Source: an uncultured Intestinimonas sp.
GTDB lineage: Bacteria > Bacillota > Clostridia > Oscillospirales > Oscillospiraceae
Assembly: GCF_944387245.1 (NCBI RefSeq)
Contig: NZ_CALXEE010000006.1
Coordinates: forward strand, 1 to 49,832
DNA length: 49,832 bases
Direction of reading: 5' to 3'
Shown in pieces: positions 41,058-49,404 of the stretch (its first letter is position 1; the number at the start of each line of letters is the position of its first letter). The notes beneath the pieces are model-generated. The model ran no database searches. It was not told the DNA's origin and saw only the letters and a program-made list of their open reading frames with translations. Position numbers and translations under genes: made by a program.

Positions 41058-41102
41058 TACCGGTGGGTCCGGCCTAGTCACAACGGAAAGGAAGCGATGC
41101 CA

Positions 41103-42395
41103 ATGAGTTGGAAGGAATATTATCAATCCCATCAAATGACCGCCGACGAGGCTGTTGCTCATATCAAATCCGGAAACCGGGTGGTGGTCGGACACGCCGT
41201 AGGCGAGCCCTGCCACCTGGTTTCCACCATGGTCCAGCACGCCGAAGATTACCGGGATGTGGAGATCGTCCACATGGTGGCCATGGGCAAGTGCGAATAT
41301 TGTAAACCTGAATACGCCGGGCACTTCCGACACAACTCCCTGTTTCTGGGTGGGACCAGCCGGGAAGCCGTGGCAGCCGGACGGGCCGACTTTACTCCCT
41401 GTTTTCTTTTTGAGGTACCCAAGCTCTTTGAAACCACTCTGCCGGTGGATGTGGCCTTGATTTCCGTCACACCCCCCGATGAAAACGGGCGGTGCAGCCT
41501 GGGCGTATCCGTGGACTACACCTACGCCGCCGCCAAGCACGCAAAATACGTCATTGCCCAGGTCAACGCCAAAATGCCCCGAACCTTTGGCGCTTATCTG
41601 GATGTGACTGATATTGACAGCTTCGTCCTGTGGGACGAGCCCATTCTGGTCCTCCCACCTCCCAAAATCACCGAGGTGGAGGAGGCCATCGGCCGGAACT
41701 GCGCCTCCCTGATCCAGGACGGGGATACCCTGCAGCTGGGCATCGGCGCCATCCCGGACGCCGTGCTCCGCTTCCTCCGGGATAAGAAAGACCTGGGCAT
41801 CCACTCCGAGACCTTTTCCGACGGCGTGGTGGACCTGGTCGAAGCCGGTGTAATTACCAATGCAAAGAAGAAGCTGCACCCCGGAAAATTTGTCTCCACC
41901 CTGATGATGGGGACGCAGCGCCTTTACGATTTCGTGGACAACAACCCCGATGTGGAGCTCTATCCGGTGGACTATTCCAACCATCCCAACACCATCGCCA
42001 AAAATGAAAATATGGTATCCATCAACTCGGCCATTCAGGTGGATCTGATGGGACAGGTCAACGCCGAAACCATCGGTCCCAGACAATTCTCCGGGATCGG
42101 CGGACAGGTGGACTATATTCGCGGCACGGCCCTCGCTGTCAATGGCCGCTCCATCATCGCCATGCATTCCCAGGCCAAGGGCGCATCCAAGATCGTTGCT
42201 GATCTGGATGACGGCGCTGTGGTTACCACTTCCCGCTGCGACGTGGACTATGTGGTCACCGAATACGGCGTGGCACACCTGAAGGGCCATACCCTGCGGG
42301 ATCGGGCACGGGCCTTGATTTCCATCGCCCACCCGGACTTCCGGCCGGAGTTGGCCAAAGCCTATGAGGCCCGTTTCCACGAGCCCCTTCCCTAA
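41103..42395 (+). CDS. 4-hydroxybutyrate/acetyl-CoA hydrolase-transferase family CoA-transferase (AbfT-like), 1
   Basis: A 430-aa family I CoA-transferase. The start MSWKEYYQSHQMTADEAV aligns with the first residues of 4-hydroxybutyrate CoA-transferase AbfT. QLGIGAIPDAVL and the catalytic Glu E236 (GIHSET) are present, as are SGIGGQVDYIRG and TSRCDVDYVVTEYGVAHL. It moves CoA from acetyl- or butyryl-CoA onto a hydroxy acid. GGAAAGGA lies upstream. With the AbfD-like dehydratase it would make and dehydrate a hydroxyacyl-CoA. A paralogue is encoded two genes later, so substrate choices may differ. Confidence 0.88.
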   Translation: MSWKEYYQSHQMTADEAVAHIKSGNRVVVGHAVGEPCHLVSTMVQHAEDYRDVEIVHMVAMGKCEYCKPEYAGHFRHNSLFLGGTSREAVAAGRADFTPCFLFEVPKLFETTLPVDVALISVTPPDENGRCSLGVSVDYTYAAAKHAKYVIAQVNAKMPRTFGAYLDVTDIDSFVLWDEPILVLPPPKITEVEEAIGRNCASLIQDGDTLQLGIGAIPDAVLRFLRDKKDLGIHSETFSDGVVDLVEAGVITNAKKKLHPGKFVSTLMMGTQRLYDFVDNNPDVELYPVDYSNHPNTIAKNENMVSINSAIQVDLMGQVNAETIGPRQFSGIGGQVDYIRGTALAVNGRSIIAMHSQAKGASKIVADLDDGAVVTTSRCDVDYVVTEYGVAHLKGHTLRDRARALISIAHPDFRPELAKAYEARFHEPLP

Positions 42396-42427
42396 AACCC
42401 TTTCCAATCACCGAAGAAGGAGAACAA

Positions 42428-43192
42428 ATGATGGGAACCTACGACTGGAAAGAGATCACGGATAAGCTCAACCGATACCTTCATCTCATGCAGACGCCTG
42501 TAGGAATGAAGTGGATCGTTTCTGAAGAAGAATTATCGGCCATTCCAAAGCTCCGGATTCACCAGAAACGTTTCTCTCCCTGTACCATCGTCAGCCAGGC
42601 GGTCCAGTTTGGGTGGACAGTCGCGTGCAAGGCTGAAAACATCCATGCGGATTATTGCCGGGGCATCCACGGCATGGCGCCGCTGGATGAGAAATGGTAC
42701 TCCGGAGAAATGTTTCAGGGGGTGTGGTTTGACGACATAGAGATGTCAAAGGCCCATAACCGGGCGCTGGAATGTGTGCCCAACCAATACATTGCTCTGG
42801 TGGTATCCCCCCTGACTGCCGGACGCATCGAGCCGGAGGTATGTGTCCTGTATACAAGCTCCGCGCAGGCCTTTATGCTCTTTGCCGCCTGGCAGCGCAA
42901 GGCATATGAAAAACTACAGTTCACCTTTGTGGGCGAGTCCACCTGCGCCGACTCCTGGGTCCACACCCGCAACACCGGTAAGCCCGGCTTTGCCATCCCC
43001 TCTTTTGCCGACCGGAAATTCGGCGGTGTGGGCGAGTGGGAGGTGCGGGTCACCTTTACGCCGGAGGACCTGGTCCGGGCCGTGGACGGGCTGGAGGCCA
43101 TGTTCCGCAGCGGCCTGCGCTATCCCATCGGCTCTTACAGCCTGACCACCGACATCATTCAGGGGCTGCCGCCCCACTATATGAATTACTGA
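42428..43192 (+). CDS. DUF169 family protein
   Basis: A 254-aa protein of the DUF169 family, recognised from LNRYLHLMQTPVGMKW near the start, FSPCTIVSQAV, VWFDDIEMSKAHN and the end IGSYSLTTDIIQGLPPHYMN. The biochemical role of the family is unknown. Several conserved-looking Cys (for example in SPCT, ACKAEN, DYCRG and STCADSW) could bind metal or a cofactor. AAGGAG precedes ATG 42428, and ATG 42431 is possible too. It is encoded between two CoA-transferase paralogues, which suggests a role in the same pathway. Confidence 0.8.
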   Translation: MMGTYDWKEITDKLNRYLHLMQTPVGMKWIVSEEELSAIPKLRIHQKRFSPCTIVSQAVQFGWTVACKAENIHADYCRGIHGMAPLDEKWYSGEMFQGVWFDDIEMSKAHNRALECVPNQYIALVVSPLTAGRIEPEVCVLYTSSAQAFMLFAAWQRKAYEKLQFTFVGESTCADSWVHTRNTGKPGFAIPSFADRKFGGVGEWEVRVTFTPEDLVRAVDGLEAMFRSGLRYPIGSYSLTTDIIQGLPPHYMNY

Positions 43193-43245
43193 TATGCCTT
43201 GCCACAAGTAACTGAGCTGATTCCAACCTGAAAGGAGATGGACCC

Positions 43246-44547
43246 ATGACCGATTGGAAGTCTTATTATCAAGACCATAAAATGACGGCAGAAGAGGCCG
43301 TGAACCATATCAAAAGCGGAGATCGCGTCATCAATTCCCACTTGGGCGGCGCGCCTCTGCCCATTGTCGAGGCGATGGTCAAAAATGCTGCCGCCTATGA
43401 GAACGTAGAGATCTGCTGTATGCTGACCTCGGACGGTATCCCCTACGCCCAGGAGCAATACCGCGGCCACTTCCACATGAATCCGTGGTTTGTGGCCTCC
43501 AATTCCGCCAAGGCTCTGGCAGAGGGCTACGGCGACTTCACCCCCAGCCATTTCTCTGAGATTCCCGGCCTGCTGCGCACGGTGATGAAGCCGGATGTGG
43601 CACTGATCCAGGTCTCCCCTCCGGATGAGCACGGCTATGTGAGTTTAGGCCTGAGCACTGACTATATGGTCTGCGCCTCCAAGATGGCCGGCACCGTCAT
43701 CGCCGAGGTCAACGCCCAGTGCCCCCGTCTGTTCGGCGAGTCCATGATGCACGTCACGGACATTGACTGCTTTGTGGAGACCGACCGGCCCATTCCGCCC
43801 GCACCGGTCACGCAGATCACCGATATTGAGCGGCAGATCGGCAGCTACTGTGCCGACCTCATTGGAGACGGCGCCTGCCTCCAGATCGGCATCGGCGCCA
43901 TTCCCGACGCGATCCTGGGATTTCTGGATCAGAAAAAGGACCTGGGCATCCACTCGGAGATCATTGGCGACGGTGTACAGCACCTGTGTGAGATCGGCGT
44001 CATCAACGGCAGCCGGAAGGAGCTGAATAAAGGTAAGGTGGTCTGTACCAGCCTGTACGGCACAGACAAGCTCTATCACTTTGCCAATGATAACCCCATC
44101 TTCGAACTATACCCGGTGGACTATACCAACGATGTCCGCATCATCTCTCAACACAGCAATATGGTATCGGTAAACTCCTGTGTCGAGGTAGATCTGACCG
44201 GGCAGGTGTGCTCCGAGGCAGTCGGGCCCCGGCAGATCAGCGGTATCGGCGGACAGGTCGACTTTGTCCGGGGCGCCAAGATGTCCCAGGGCGGCAAGTC
44301 CATCATCGCCTGCTATTCCACAGCCAAGGGCGGTACGATCTCCAAGATCGTACCGGCGCTCAAGCCCGGCACTCCGGTGACCACCTCCCGCACAGATGTG
44401 GATTACATCGTCACCGAATACGGCGTGGCCCATCTGCGGGGGAAATCTCTTCGGGCGCGGGCAGAGGCCCTAATTTCTGTCGCCCATCCGGATTTCCGTG
44501 ACGAACTGCGCGCGCAGTACCGGCAAATCTACGGCAGAGCGTTGTAA
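43246..44547 (+). CDS. 4-hydroxybutyrate/acetyl-CoA hydrolase-transferase family CoA-transferase (AbfT-like), 2
   Basis: A 433-aa paralogue of the first CoA-transferase (opening MTDWKSYYQDHKMTAEEAV). Catalytic Glu E238 lies in GIHSEI, with QIGIGAIPDAIL, SGIGGQVDFVRG and TSRTDVDYIVTEYGVAHLRG conserved. The N-terminal substrate-side segment differs (SHLGGAPLPIVEAM against GHAVGEPCHLVSTM), so the acid accepted is probably different. AAAGGAGATGG lies upstream of the ATG. Together the pair could activate an incoming acid and release the end product, recycling CoA without ATP. Confidence 0.88.
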   Translation: MTDWKSYYQDHKMTAEEAVNHIKSGDRVINSHLGGAPLPIVEAMVKNAAAYENVEICCMLTSDGIPYAQEQYRGHFHMNPWFVASNSAKALAEGYGDFTPSHFSEIPGLLRTVMKPDVALIQVSPPDEHGYVSLGLSTDYMVCASKMAGTVIAEVNAQCPRLFGESMMHVTDIDCFVETDRPIPPAPVTQITDIERQIGSYCADLIGDGACLQIGIGAIPDAILGFLDQKKDLGIHSEIIGDGVQHLCEIGVINGSRKELNKGKVVCTSLYGTDKLYHFANDNPIFELYPVDYTNDVRIISQHSNMVSVNSCVEVDLTGQVCSEAVGPRQISGIGGQVDFVRGAKMSQGGKSIIACYSTAKGGTISKIVPALKPGTPVTTSRTDVDYIVTEYGVAHLRGKSLRARAEALISVAHPDFRDELRAQYRQIYGRAL

Positions 44548-44652
44548 ACTACCCTTTGCAGGATTCACCGGCCAAGCAGGTCATATTACCCTCTGGCCCT
44601 TGCATACAGGTAGTTTCAACCCCCAGTAAAAAGACAGGTAAGGAGAACGGTT

Positions 44653-46350
44653 ATGTCCAAAAAAATAGTCATTGTCGGCGGCGTCGCCGGCGGCGCATCG
44701 GCCGCGGCCCGGATCCGGCGTCTGGATGAGCAGGCGGAGATTGTCATGCTGGAGCGCGGGCACCACGTATCTTTTTCCAACTGCGCCCTCCCATTCTATC
44801 TCAGCGGTATGGTGGCAAGCAGCGGCAGTCTGGTCCTGATGGACCCGGTCAAGTTCAAAAAGCAGTATAATATTGACGCCCGCGTCAACAGCGAGGTCAC
44901 CCAGATTGACCGAACCCACAAGGTCGTCAAGGTAAAAGACCTCAGCACCGGGTCTTGCTATGATGAGCCCTACGATGTGCTGGTGCTCTCCCCCGGAGCC
45001 GCGCCCATCCGTCCGGAGAGTATCCAGGGAATCCATCTGCCCCATGTATTCACTGTACGGAATGTGGACGACATCGTGGCCCTGAAGCAGTATGTGGACA
45101 CCAACGCTGTGGCACAGGTCGCCGTGGTCGGGGGCGGTTTCATTGGCGTAGAGGTGGCTGAGAATCTGCGGGAGAGCGGTAAGGCCGTCACAATGATCGA
45201 GGCCATGGACCAGATTATGGCGCCTTTCGATCTTGATATGGCCCAGATCCTCCACAAGGAGATGGCGGATCACGGCGTAGATCTGATCCTGGGTGACGGT
45301 GTGAAGCAGATCGAGCCGGACAAGGTGATCCTGAACTCCGGCAAAGCTGTGGAAGCAGGTGCCGTGGTCATGGCCATCGGCGTACGTCCTGAGACCTCGC
45401 TGGCGAAGGACGCCGGACTGATACTGGGCGAGACCGGCGGTATCCAGGTAGACACCAATTACAAAACCAGCGATCCCTCCATCTATGCGGTAGGCGATGC
45501 CATTGAGGTATACAATCGCCTGGCCCATAAAACGGTTCGCCTTCCGTTGGCCGGTCCTGCGCAGAGACAGGCCAGGGCCGCCGCCAATGATATCTGTGGT
45601 CTGGGCAGCAAGAACCGCGGTGTGATCGGCTCCTCCATCGTCAAGCTCTTCGGCCTCAAGGCAGCCTCCACCGGTCTGAATGAAAAGACGGCCAAGGCGG
45701 CCGGCATTCCCTATGATTTTGTCTATATCATCCCCAATGACAAGGTCAGCATCATGCCCGGCAACAGCCCTGTCCACTTCAAGCTTCTCTTTGAGAAACC
45801 CACCGGCCGTATCCTGGGTGCACAGGCCATCGGCAAAGGAAGCGTGGACAAGCGCATAGATGTGATTGCCGCTATGATCGCCATGAACGCCGACCTGGAG
45901 GATCTCCAGGATCTGGAGCTGTGTTACGCCCCCCTGTTCGGCACAGCCAAGGATGTGGTCAACTACGCCGCCATGGTAGCGCTGAACGTGCAAAACGGTG
46001 TCTTCCGCCAGGTCCCCGTTACCGCCGTCCGGTCGCTTGTGGAGAATAACGCCTGCATCATCGATGTCCGAGAGGAAAATGAATTTGAAGCCGGCCATCT
46101 GCTCAATGCCAAAAATATTCCCCTCAGTCAGCTGCGGGCACGTATGGCTGAGATCCCCAGAGATCGCCCTGTATACCTCCATTGCCGCTCCAGCCAGCGC
46201 AGCTACAATGCCATCATGGCTTTACAGGGTCACGGTTACGATAATCTGTGGAACATTTCCGGCTCCTTCCTGGGTATCTGCCTATATGAGTATTTTACCG
46301 ATCTAACCGAAGGCAGAGAAAAGATTGTAACCGCCTATAATTTTAAGTAA
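44653..46350 (+). CDS. CoA-disulfide reductase/NADH oxidase-like flavoprotein with rhodanese domain
   Basis: A 565-aa protein. Residues 1-450 are a pyridine-nucleotide-disulfide oxidoreductase of the CoA-disulfide reductase type: FAD motif IVGGVAGGASAAARIR, single active Cys C44 in VSFSNCALP, NAD(P)H motif VAVVGGGFIGVEVAEN and the FAD motif IYAVGDAIEV. Residues about 465-560 form a rhodanese domain with catalytic C511 (YLHCRSSQRSY). CoADR-rhodanese proteins reduce CoA disulfides, persulfides or polysulfide with NAD(P)H. GGAGAACGG precedes the ATG. In this cluster it may keep CoA reduced or deal with sulfur released by the lyase. It is the last gene of the catabolic region. Confidence 0.92.
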   Translation: MSKKIVIVGGVAGGASAAARIRRLDEQAEIVMLERGHHVSFSNCALPFYLSGMVASSGSLVLMDPVKFKKQYNIDARVNSEVTQIDRTHKVVKVKDLSTGSCYDEPYDVLVLSPGAAPIRPESIQGIHLPHVFTVRNVDDIVALKQYVDTNAVAQVAVVGGGFIGVEVAENLRESGKAVTMIEAMDQIMAPFDLDMAQILHKEMADHGVDLILGDGVKQIEPDKVILNSGKAVEAGAVVMAIGVRPETSLAKDAGLILGETGGIQVDTNYKTSDPSIYAVGDAIEVYNRLAHKTVRLPLAGPAQRQARAAANDICGLGSKNRGVIGSSIVKLFGLKAASTGLNEKTAKAAGIPYDFVYIIPNDKVSIMPGNSPVHFKLLFEKPTGRILGAQAIGKGSVDKRIDVIAAMIAMNADLEDLQDLELCYAPLFGTAKDVVNYAAMVALNVQNGVFRQVPVTAVRSLVENNACIIDVREENEFEAGHLLNAKNIPLSQLRARMAEIPRDRPVYLHCRSSQRSYNAIMALQGHGYDNLWNISGSFLGICLYEYFTDLTEGREKIVTAYNFK

Positions 46351-46560
46351 GGCAGATGAGTCAGGTTAATTCCCGTACTCATAAAAAGCGCGGATAGCCA
46401 GTCTCAGGGCTCTGGAGAGGATAACCGTGACCTGGCTGTAGACTTGGCATAAGTTCTACGCCAAACCCAATGTGCGCACCGCCATGGCAAGCCGGTACGA
46501 GAGTCCCACCGAGGCCTGTACCATCCCCACATCGGGTATGTGAAGTTGAAAAAGCTGACC

Positions 46561-46606
46561 AAAAAAACAGCAGACCTCGGGAGTATAACTCCGGAGGTCT
46601 GCTGTT
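46561..46606 (-). terminator. Leftward terminator
   Basis: A 13-base perfect stem AACAGCAGACCTC with its complement, with seven T on the minus strand and only three on the plus strand. It therefore best serves a leftward transcript, although the nearest intact gene is rightward. It fits a decayed leftward gene at 46640-46905. Confidence 0.7.
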
Positions 46607-46639
46607 TCTGCCTGCGGCTTGTTCTGTGGTAAAACCCAT

Positions 46640-46905
46640 TCCGGTGCAAAGGATGACAGTCAGAGCACCATGCAGCAGATAACGCCCAATCCGGTCCCCG
46701 GGATTGTTGAACCGAACCGACATGAGCAATACACGCAGCTGCGGCAGATGGTTTTGATCCAGATGCCAAAAGATTCACCAACATGAAGATCCCCAAAATA
46801 GGACAAACAATATTTATGATAAGTGAAATATTCTCCATCCTCTGGAAGGAATTGATCAGAGCCGCCACCACAGGATTGGGGGAACGCTGCAAGCGGAAAC
46901 CCATA
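46640..46905 (-). pseudogene. Possible remnant of a leftward membrane-protein gene
   Basis: On the minus strand one frame reads NPVVAALINSFQRMENIS then LIINIVCPILGIFMLVNL, a plausible membrane helix. A second frame continues with GSTIPGTGLGVICCMVL and a stop near 46658, and the third reads IGRYLLHGALTVILCTGMGF. Hydrophobic, protein-like pieces spread over three frames suggest frameshift decay. I cannot name the family, and chance is possible. Confidence 0.3.
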
Positions 46906-46935
46906 AACTGACGGGAAAAAAGCCGGTGAAAAGAG

Positions 46936-46963
46936 CAGGCTCCGGACCGGAACCGGCTGATGC
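46936..46963 (+). repeat. Island-flanking direct repeat, right copy
   Basis: Matches 25796-25823 at 26 of 28 bases in the same orientation; both translate as QAPDR(K/N)RLM. The copies lie 386 bases before and 586 bases after the catabolic genes. Confidence 0.55.
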
Positions 46964-47023
46964 CTCAGATGCGGTTGATGGCGCCATATTGTTTGCCACA
47001 CCCTTGAGACAGTTTTATCTACC

Positions 47024-47052
47024 TTGACCAAAGATATCAAGAATAGTAAAAT
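47024..47052 (+). promoter_or_regulatory. Promoter of the CAP/SLH gene
   Basis: TTGACC (47024-47029) and TAAAAT (47047-47052) are separated by 17 bases, giving a leader of about 30 bases. Confidence 0.82.
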
Positions 47053-47090
47053 ATTCCTGGTCAATCTTACACAGAAGGTGAGGTTTTTTT

Positions 47091-49043
47091 GTGAAGCGAC
47101 GTATCTGTTCCCTACTGGTCTGTCTCTGCCTGTGTCTCTCCCTGCTGCCCGTGGGCGCCGGGGCGGCCTCCGACACCACCACCGTGCGCATTGAGGTGGA
47201 GGTCTACCACCAGGAGGCCTTCGCCGCTTTGGAGTTTCTCAACGAGTGGCGCCGGGAGGCGGGCGTTCCGGAGCTGGTGATGGATGAGACCCTGATGGAA
47301 GCGGCCATCCGCCGGGCCGCCGAACTGGCTTTTTTATTCCAGCCTGCCCATATCCGCCCCAACGGTGAGGCAGATACCACCGTCTTTGAGGATGGGCAGA
47401 ACCCGATGGGCTTAAATCCCCGGGAAAACGCCCAGGAAAATACCGGCGGACATATGATCTGGGGAGAGGATTCCATCAAGAACTTCAAAACTTCTGCGAT
47501 GCACCATGACAACCAGATGGGCCAATACCACCAGTCGGTGGGAATAGGCTGCGTCCGGGACGCGGATGGAAACACCTACTGGATTCAGATTTTTGGCAAC
47601 CTGCCCGCCTTTTCGGAGGCCACCCCCACCACTGCCCGGGAGATGAGGGTCTATGACATAGAGCTGGTCGACTGGCTTTATGACTTCCACCTCACCGAGT
47701 CCGACCTGGACCTGGCGGTGAACGAGAACGCGGTGGTTTACCTCTACAACGAAGAGGCCAGAATTCTGCCCGACGTGATGCGCTCCAGCAATGAGAACGT
47801 CGTCGCCCTCCGGGAGGAGGAAGCGGGCGGCGTAGGGCTCTACGCCGTGGGCACAGGCACCGCCTCCGTCACCCTGGGGGCGGGGGATCTGAGCGACACC
47901 ATCCAGGTCACCGTATCCCCCATCTCCACCACCGGTCTGGAGATCATCGCCCCTTCAGGGGAACGCTACCTCCAGGTGGGAGAGAGCATGGAGCTCCAGG
48001 CTGTCACCAAGCCCCAGGGCGCGCCCGCCTATACCGGGGCACTGAACTGGACCTCCTATGATCCCACGGTCCTCTCCGTTACCCCCCATGGGGACCGGGC
48101 TACCGTCACCGCCCTCGCCCCCGGCTATGCCATGGTGGGCGTGAGCGCGGCGGAACAGGTGGACTGGGCGTTTCCCAGCGTGCAGACCCGCGTCGATGTC
48201 TACGCCCAGGGGAGCAAGCCCGCCTCCTCTGCCGTGATGCTGCCCATCTACGCCCTGGACCTGGCTCCTGGACAGCAGGTGACTCTGCCCGCCTACGTCC
48301 GGCCCAGCCTGGCTAACCAGAGCGTGGTATGGAGCAGCGACAACCCTTGGGTGGCCTCGGTGGACCAGAACGGCAAGGTCACCGCCAATGCCAAGGGCTT
48401 TGCCACCCTGAACATTGCCTCCGACGACGGAAAGTCCAGTATCATCTGCAACGTGATGGTACGGGACACCCCCGACGGCGGGCCCTGGACCTTCACCGAC
48501 GTAGATCGGAGCGACTACCTCTATGAGCCGGTGGTGTGGGCCACCGCCCTGGGGCTGGAGCACTCGGACTACCTGGGCTCCCCCACCCTGGATCACATCA
48601 CGACTCGGATGGAGCTGGTGCGCTATCTGTGGGAGCTCAACGCCAAGCCATCGCCCGGCAACCTTACCTTCTCCTCCTTCACCGACGTGGACCCCTTCCG
48701 TCAGGTCACCGGCACCGACCCGGATAAGGAGGACCGCTTGGCTGCGGAGTGGGCCTTGGAGAGCGGGGTGACCGCCGGCACCGGCAACGGCAGCACCTTC
48801 AGCCCCGACGACACGGTGACCCGGGCCCAGGCGGTGACCTTCCTCTACCGGGCCGCGGGCAGTCCCGCCGTGACGGGCAGCGTGGGCTTTACCGACGTGG
48901 ACCCCAACGGCTGGTTTGCCGACGCCGCCGCCTGGGCGGTGTCGGCCGGCATCGCCTCTGGCACCGGCAGCAATACCTTCTCCCCCGACCGGCCCTGTAC
49001 CCGGGGTGAAATCCTCACCTTCCTTTACCGGCTCTACGGCTGA
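47091..49043 (+). CDS. Secreted CAP-domain (SCP-like) protein with Ig-like and SLH repeats
   Basis: A 650-aa surface protein. Residues 1-26 are a signal peptide (LLVCLCLCLSLLPVGAGA). Residues about 38-175 are a CAP/SCP domain (FLNEWRREAGVPELVMDETL, AHIRPNGEADT, ENAQENTGG, AMHHDNQMG, SVGIGC) with the expected His and Glu positions. Residues about 210-465 contain Big2-like Ig repeats (ITVSPISTTGLE..., VWSSDNPWVASVDQNGKVTA). The end (about 465-650) has three SLH motifs (WTFTDVDRSDYLYEPVVWA, AEWALESGVTAGTGNG, VGFTDVDPNGWFADAAAW) that attach it to the cell wall. It starts at GTG with GAAGGTGAGG upstream. The role of bacterial CAP proteins is uncertain. Confidence 0.9.
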   Translation: MKRRICSLLVCLCLCLSLLPVGAGAASDTTTVRIEVEVYHQEAFAALEFLNEWRREAGVPELVMDETLMEAAIRRAAELAFLFQPAHIRPNGEADTTVFEDGQNPMGLNPRENAQENTGGHMIWGEDSIKNFKTSAMHHDNQMGQYHQSVGIGCVRDADGNTYWIQIFGNLPAFSEATPTTAREMRVYDIELVDWLYDFHLTESDLDLAVNENAVVYLYNEEARILPDVMRSSNENVVALREEEAGGVGLYAVGTGTASVTLGAGDLSDTIQVTVSPISTTGLEIIAPSGERYLQVGESMELQAVTKPQGAPAYTGALNWTSYDPTVLSVTPHGDRATVTALAPGYAMVGVSAAEQVDWAFPSVQTRVDVYAQGSKPASSAVMLPIYALDLAPGQQVTLPAYVRPSLANQSVVWSSDNPWVASVDQNGKVTANAKGFATLNIASDDGKSSIICNVMVRDTPDGGPWTFTDVDRSDYLYEPVVWATALGLEHSDYLGSPTLDHITTRMELVRYLWELNAKPSPGNLTFSSFTDVDPFRQVTGTDPDKEDRLAAEWALESGVTAGTGNGSTFSPDDTVTRAQAVTFLYRAAGSPAVTGSVGFTDVDPNGWFADAAAWAVSAGIASGTGSNTFSPDRPCTRGEILTFLYRLYG

Positions 49044-49113
49044 GCCGGAGCCACGTGAAACGGCCCTCGCCATCGGCGGCACAGAAAAGAACATCCAATC
49101 GCAATCCCAACTG

Positions 49114-49141
49114 TTGTTTAAACCGGATAGCGATATAAAAT
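49114..49141 (+). promoter_or_regulatory. Candidate promoter of a small RNA
   Basis: TTGTTT (49114-49119) and TAAAAT (49136-49141) with a 16-base spacer. Start expected near 49148. Confidence 0.45.
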
Positions 49142-49147
49142 GATTGC

Positions 49148-49325
49148 TCTGTTACCATGAGGGCCAATCAAATCGCCGCAAGTATGCTGAGCAGGCCAAA
49201 GGCGTGCACCAAAATGGCTCAGCATCGAACAAGAATTTTCCGCCGGATCACCGGGCACATGAGAGAAACACAAGACCAGGCAGTCCCCTGCCGGTCACCA
49301 TGTTCTTTTCTGTGCCCGGTTTTTT
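49148..49325 (+). ncRNA. Candidate structured small RNA
   Basis: About 178 bases from the promoter at 49114 to a T-run. Hairpin one: ATGCTGAGC (49184-49192) pairs perfectly with GCTCAGCAT (49217-49225). Hairpin two is a long stem: ACCGGGCACA (49250-49259) pairs perfectly with TGTGCCCGGT (49311-49320), enclosing GACC-GGCAG/CTGCCGGTC, and ends in five T. It matches no RNA family I know. It could instead be a long terminator for the gene upstream. Confidence 0.4.
49250..49325 (+). terminator. Long-stem terminator
   Basis: The 10-base perfect outer stem described above with TTTTT directly after. It is the only terminator between the CAP/SLH gene and the next SLH gene. Confidence 0.75.
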
Positions 49326-49340
49326 CCCTATCAAAATCAC

Positions 49341-49369
49341 TTGTGATGGCCATTTTTATTTAGTAAAAT
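49341..49369 (+). promoter_or_regulatory. Promoter of the terminal SLH gene
   Basis: TTGTGA (49341-49346) and TAAAAT (49364-49369) with 17-base spacing; the -10 context TAGTAAAATATT matches that of the promoter at 47024-47052, suggesting shared control of the two surface-protein genes. Confidence 0.7.
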
Positions 49370-49404
49370 ATTGTCAAATAAAAAAGAAAGAGGATGATTG
49401 CACG

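Larger units (their letters stand above)
46351..47023. other. Gene-poor stretch with debris at the right edge of the catabolic region
   Basis: About 670 bases without an intact gene. It holds a leftward terminator (46561), broken leftward frames that look like a membrane protein (46640-46905) and the right copy of the 28-base direct repeat (46936). A plus-strand piece reading YAKPNVRTAMASRYESP (about 46458-46508) looks coding but is only a fragment. Confidence 0.5.
49044..49404. other. Intergenic region holding an RNA candidate and a promoter
   Basis: 361 bases between two SLH genes. I see no terminator directly after the CAP/SLH stop. The region contains its own promoter, two stem-loops, a terminator and the promoter of the next gene, each listed separately. 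A 68-codon frame (49157-49363) is open but crosses the terminator and next promoter, so it is probably not a gene. Confidence 0.55.

Noticed and set aside
49157-49363. A 68-codon frame between the two SLH genes.
   Set aside because: It crosses a strong terminator and ends in the next gene's promoter, has no good ribosome site and no protein-like pattern.
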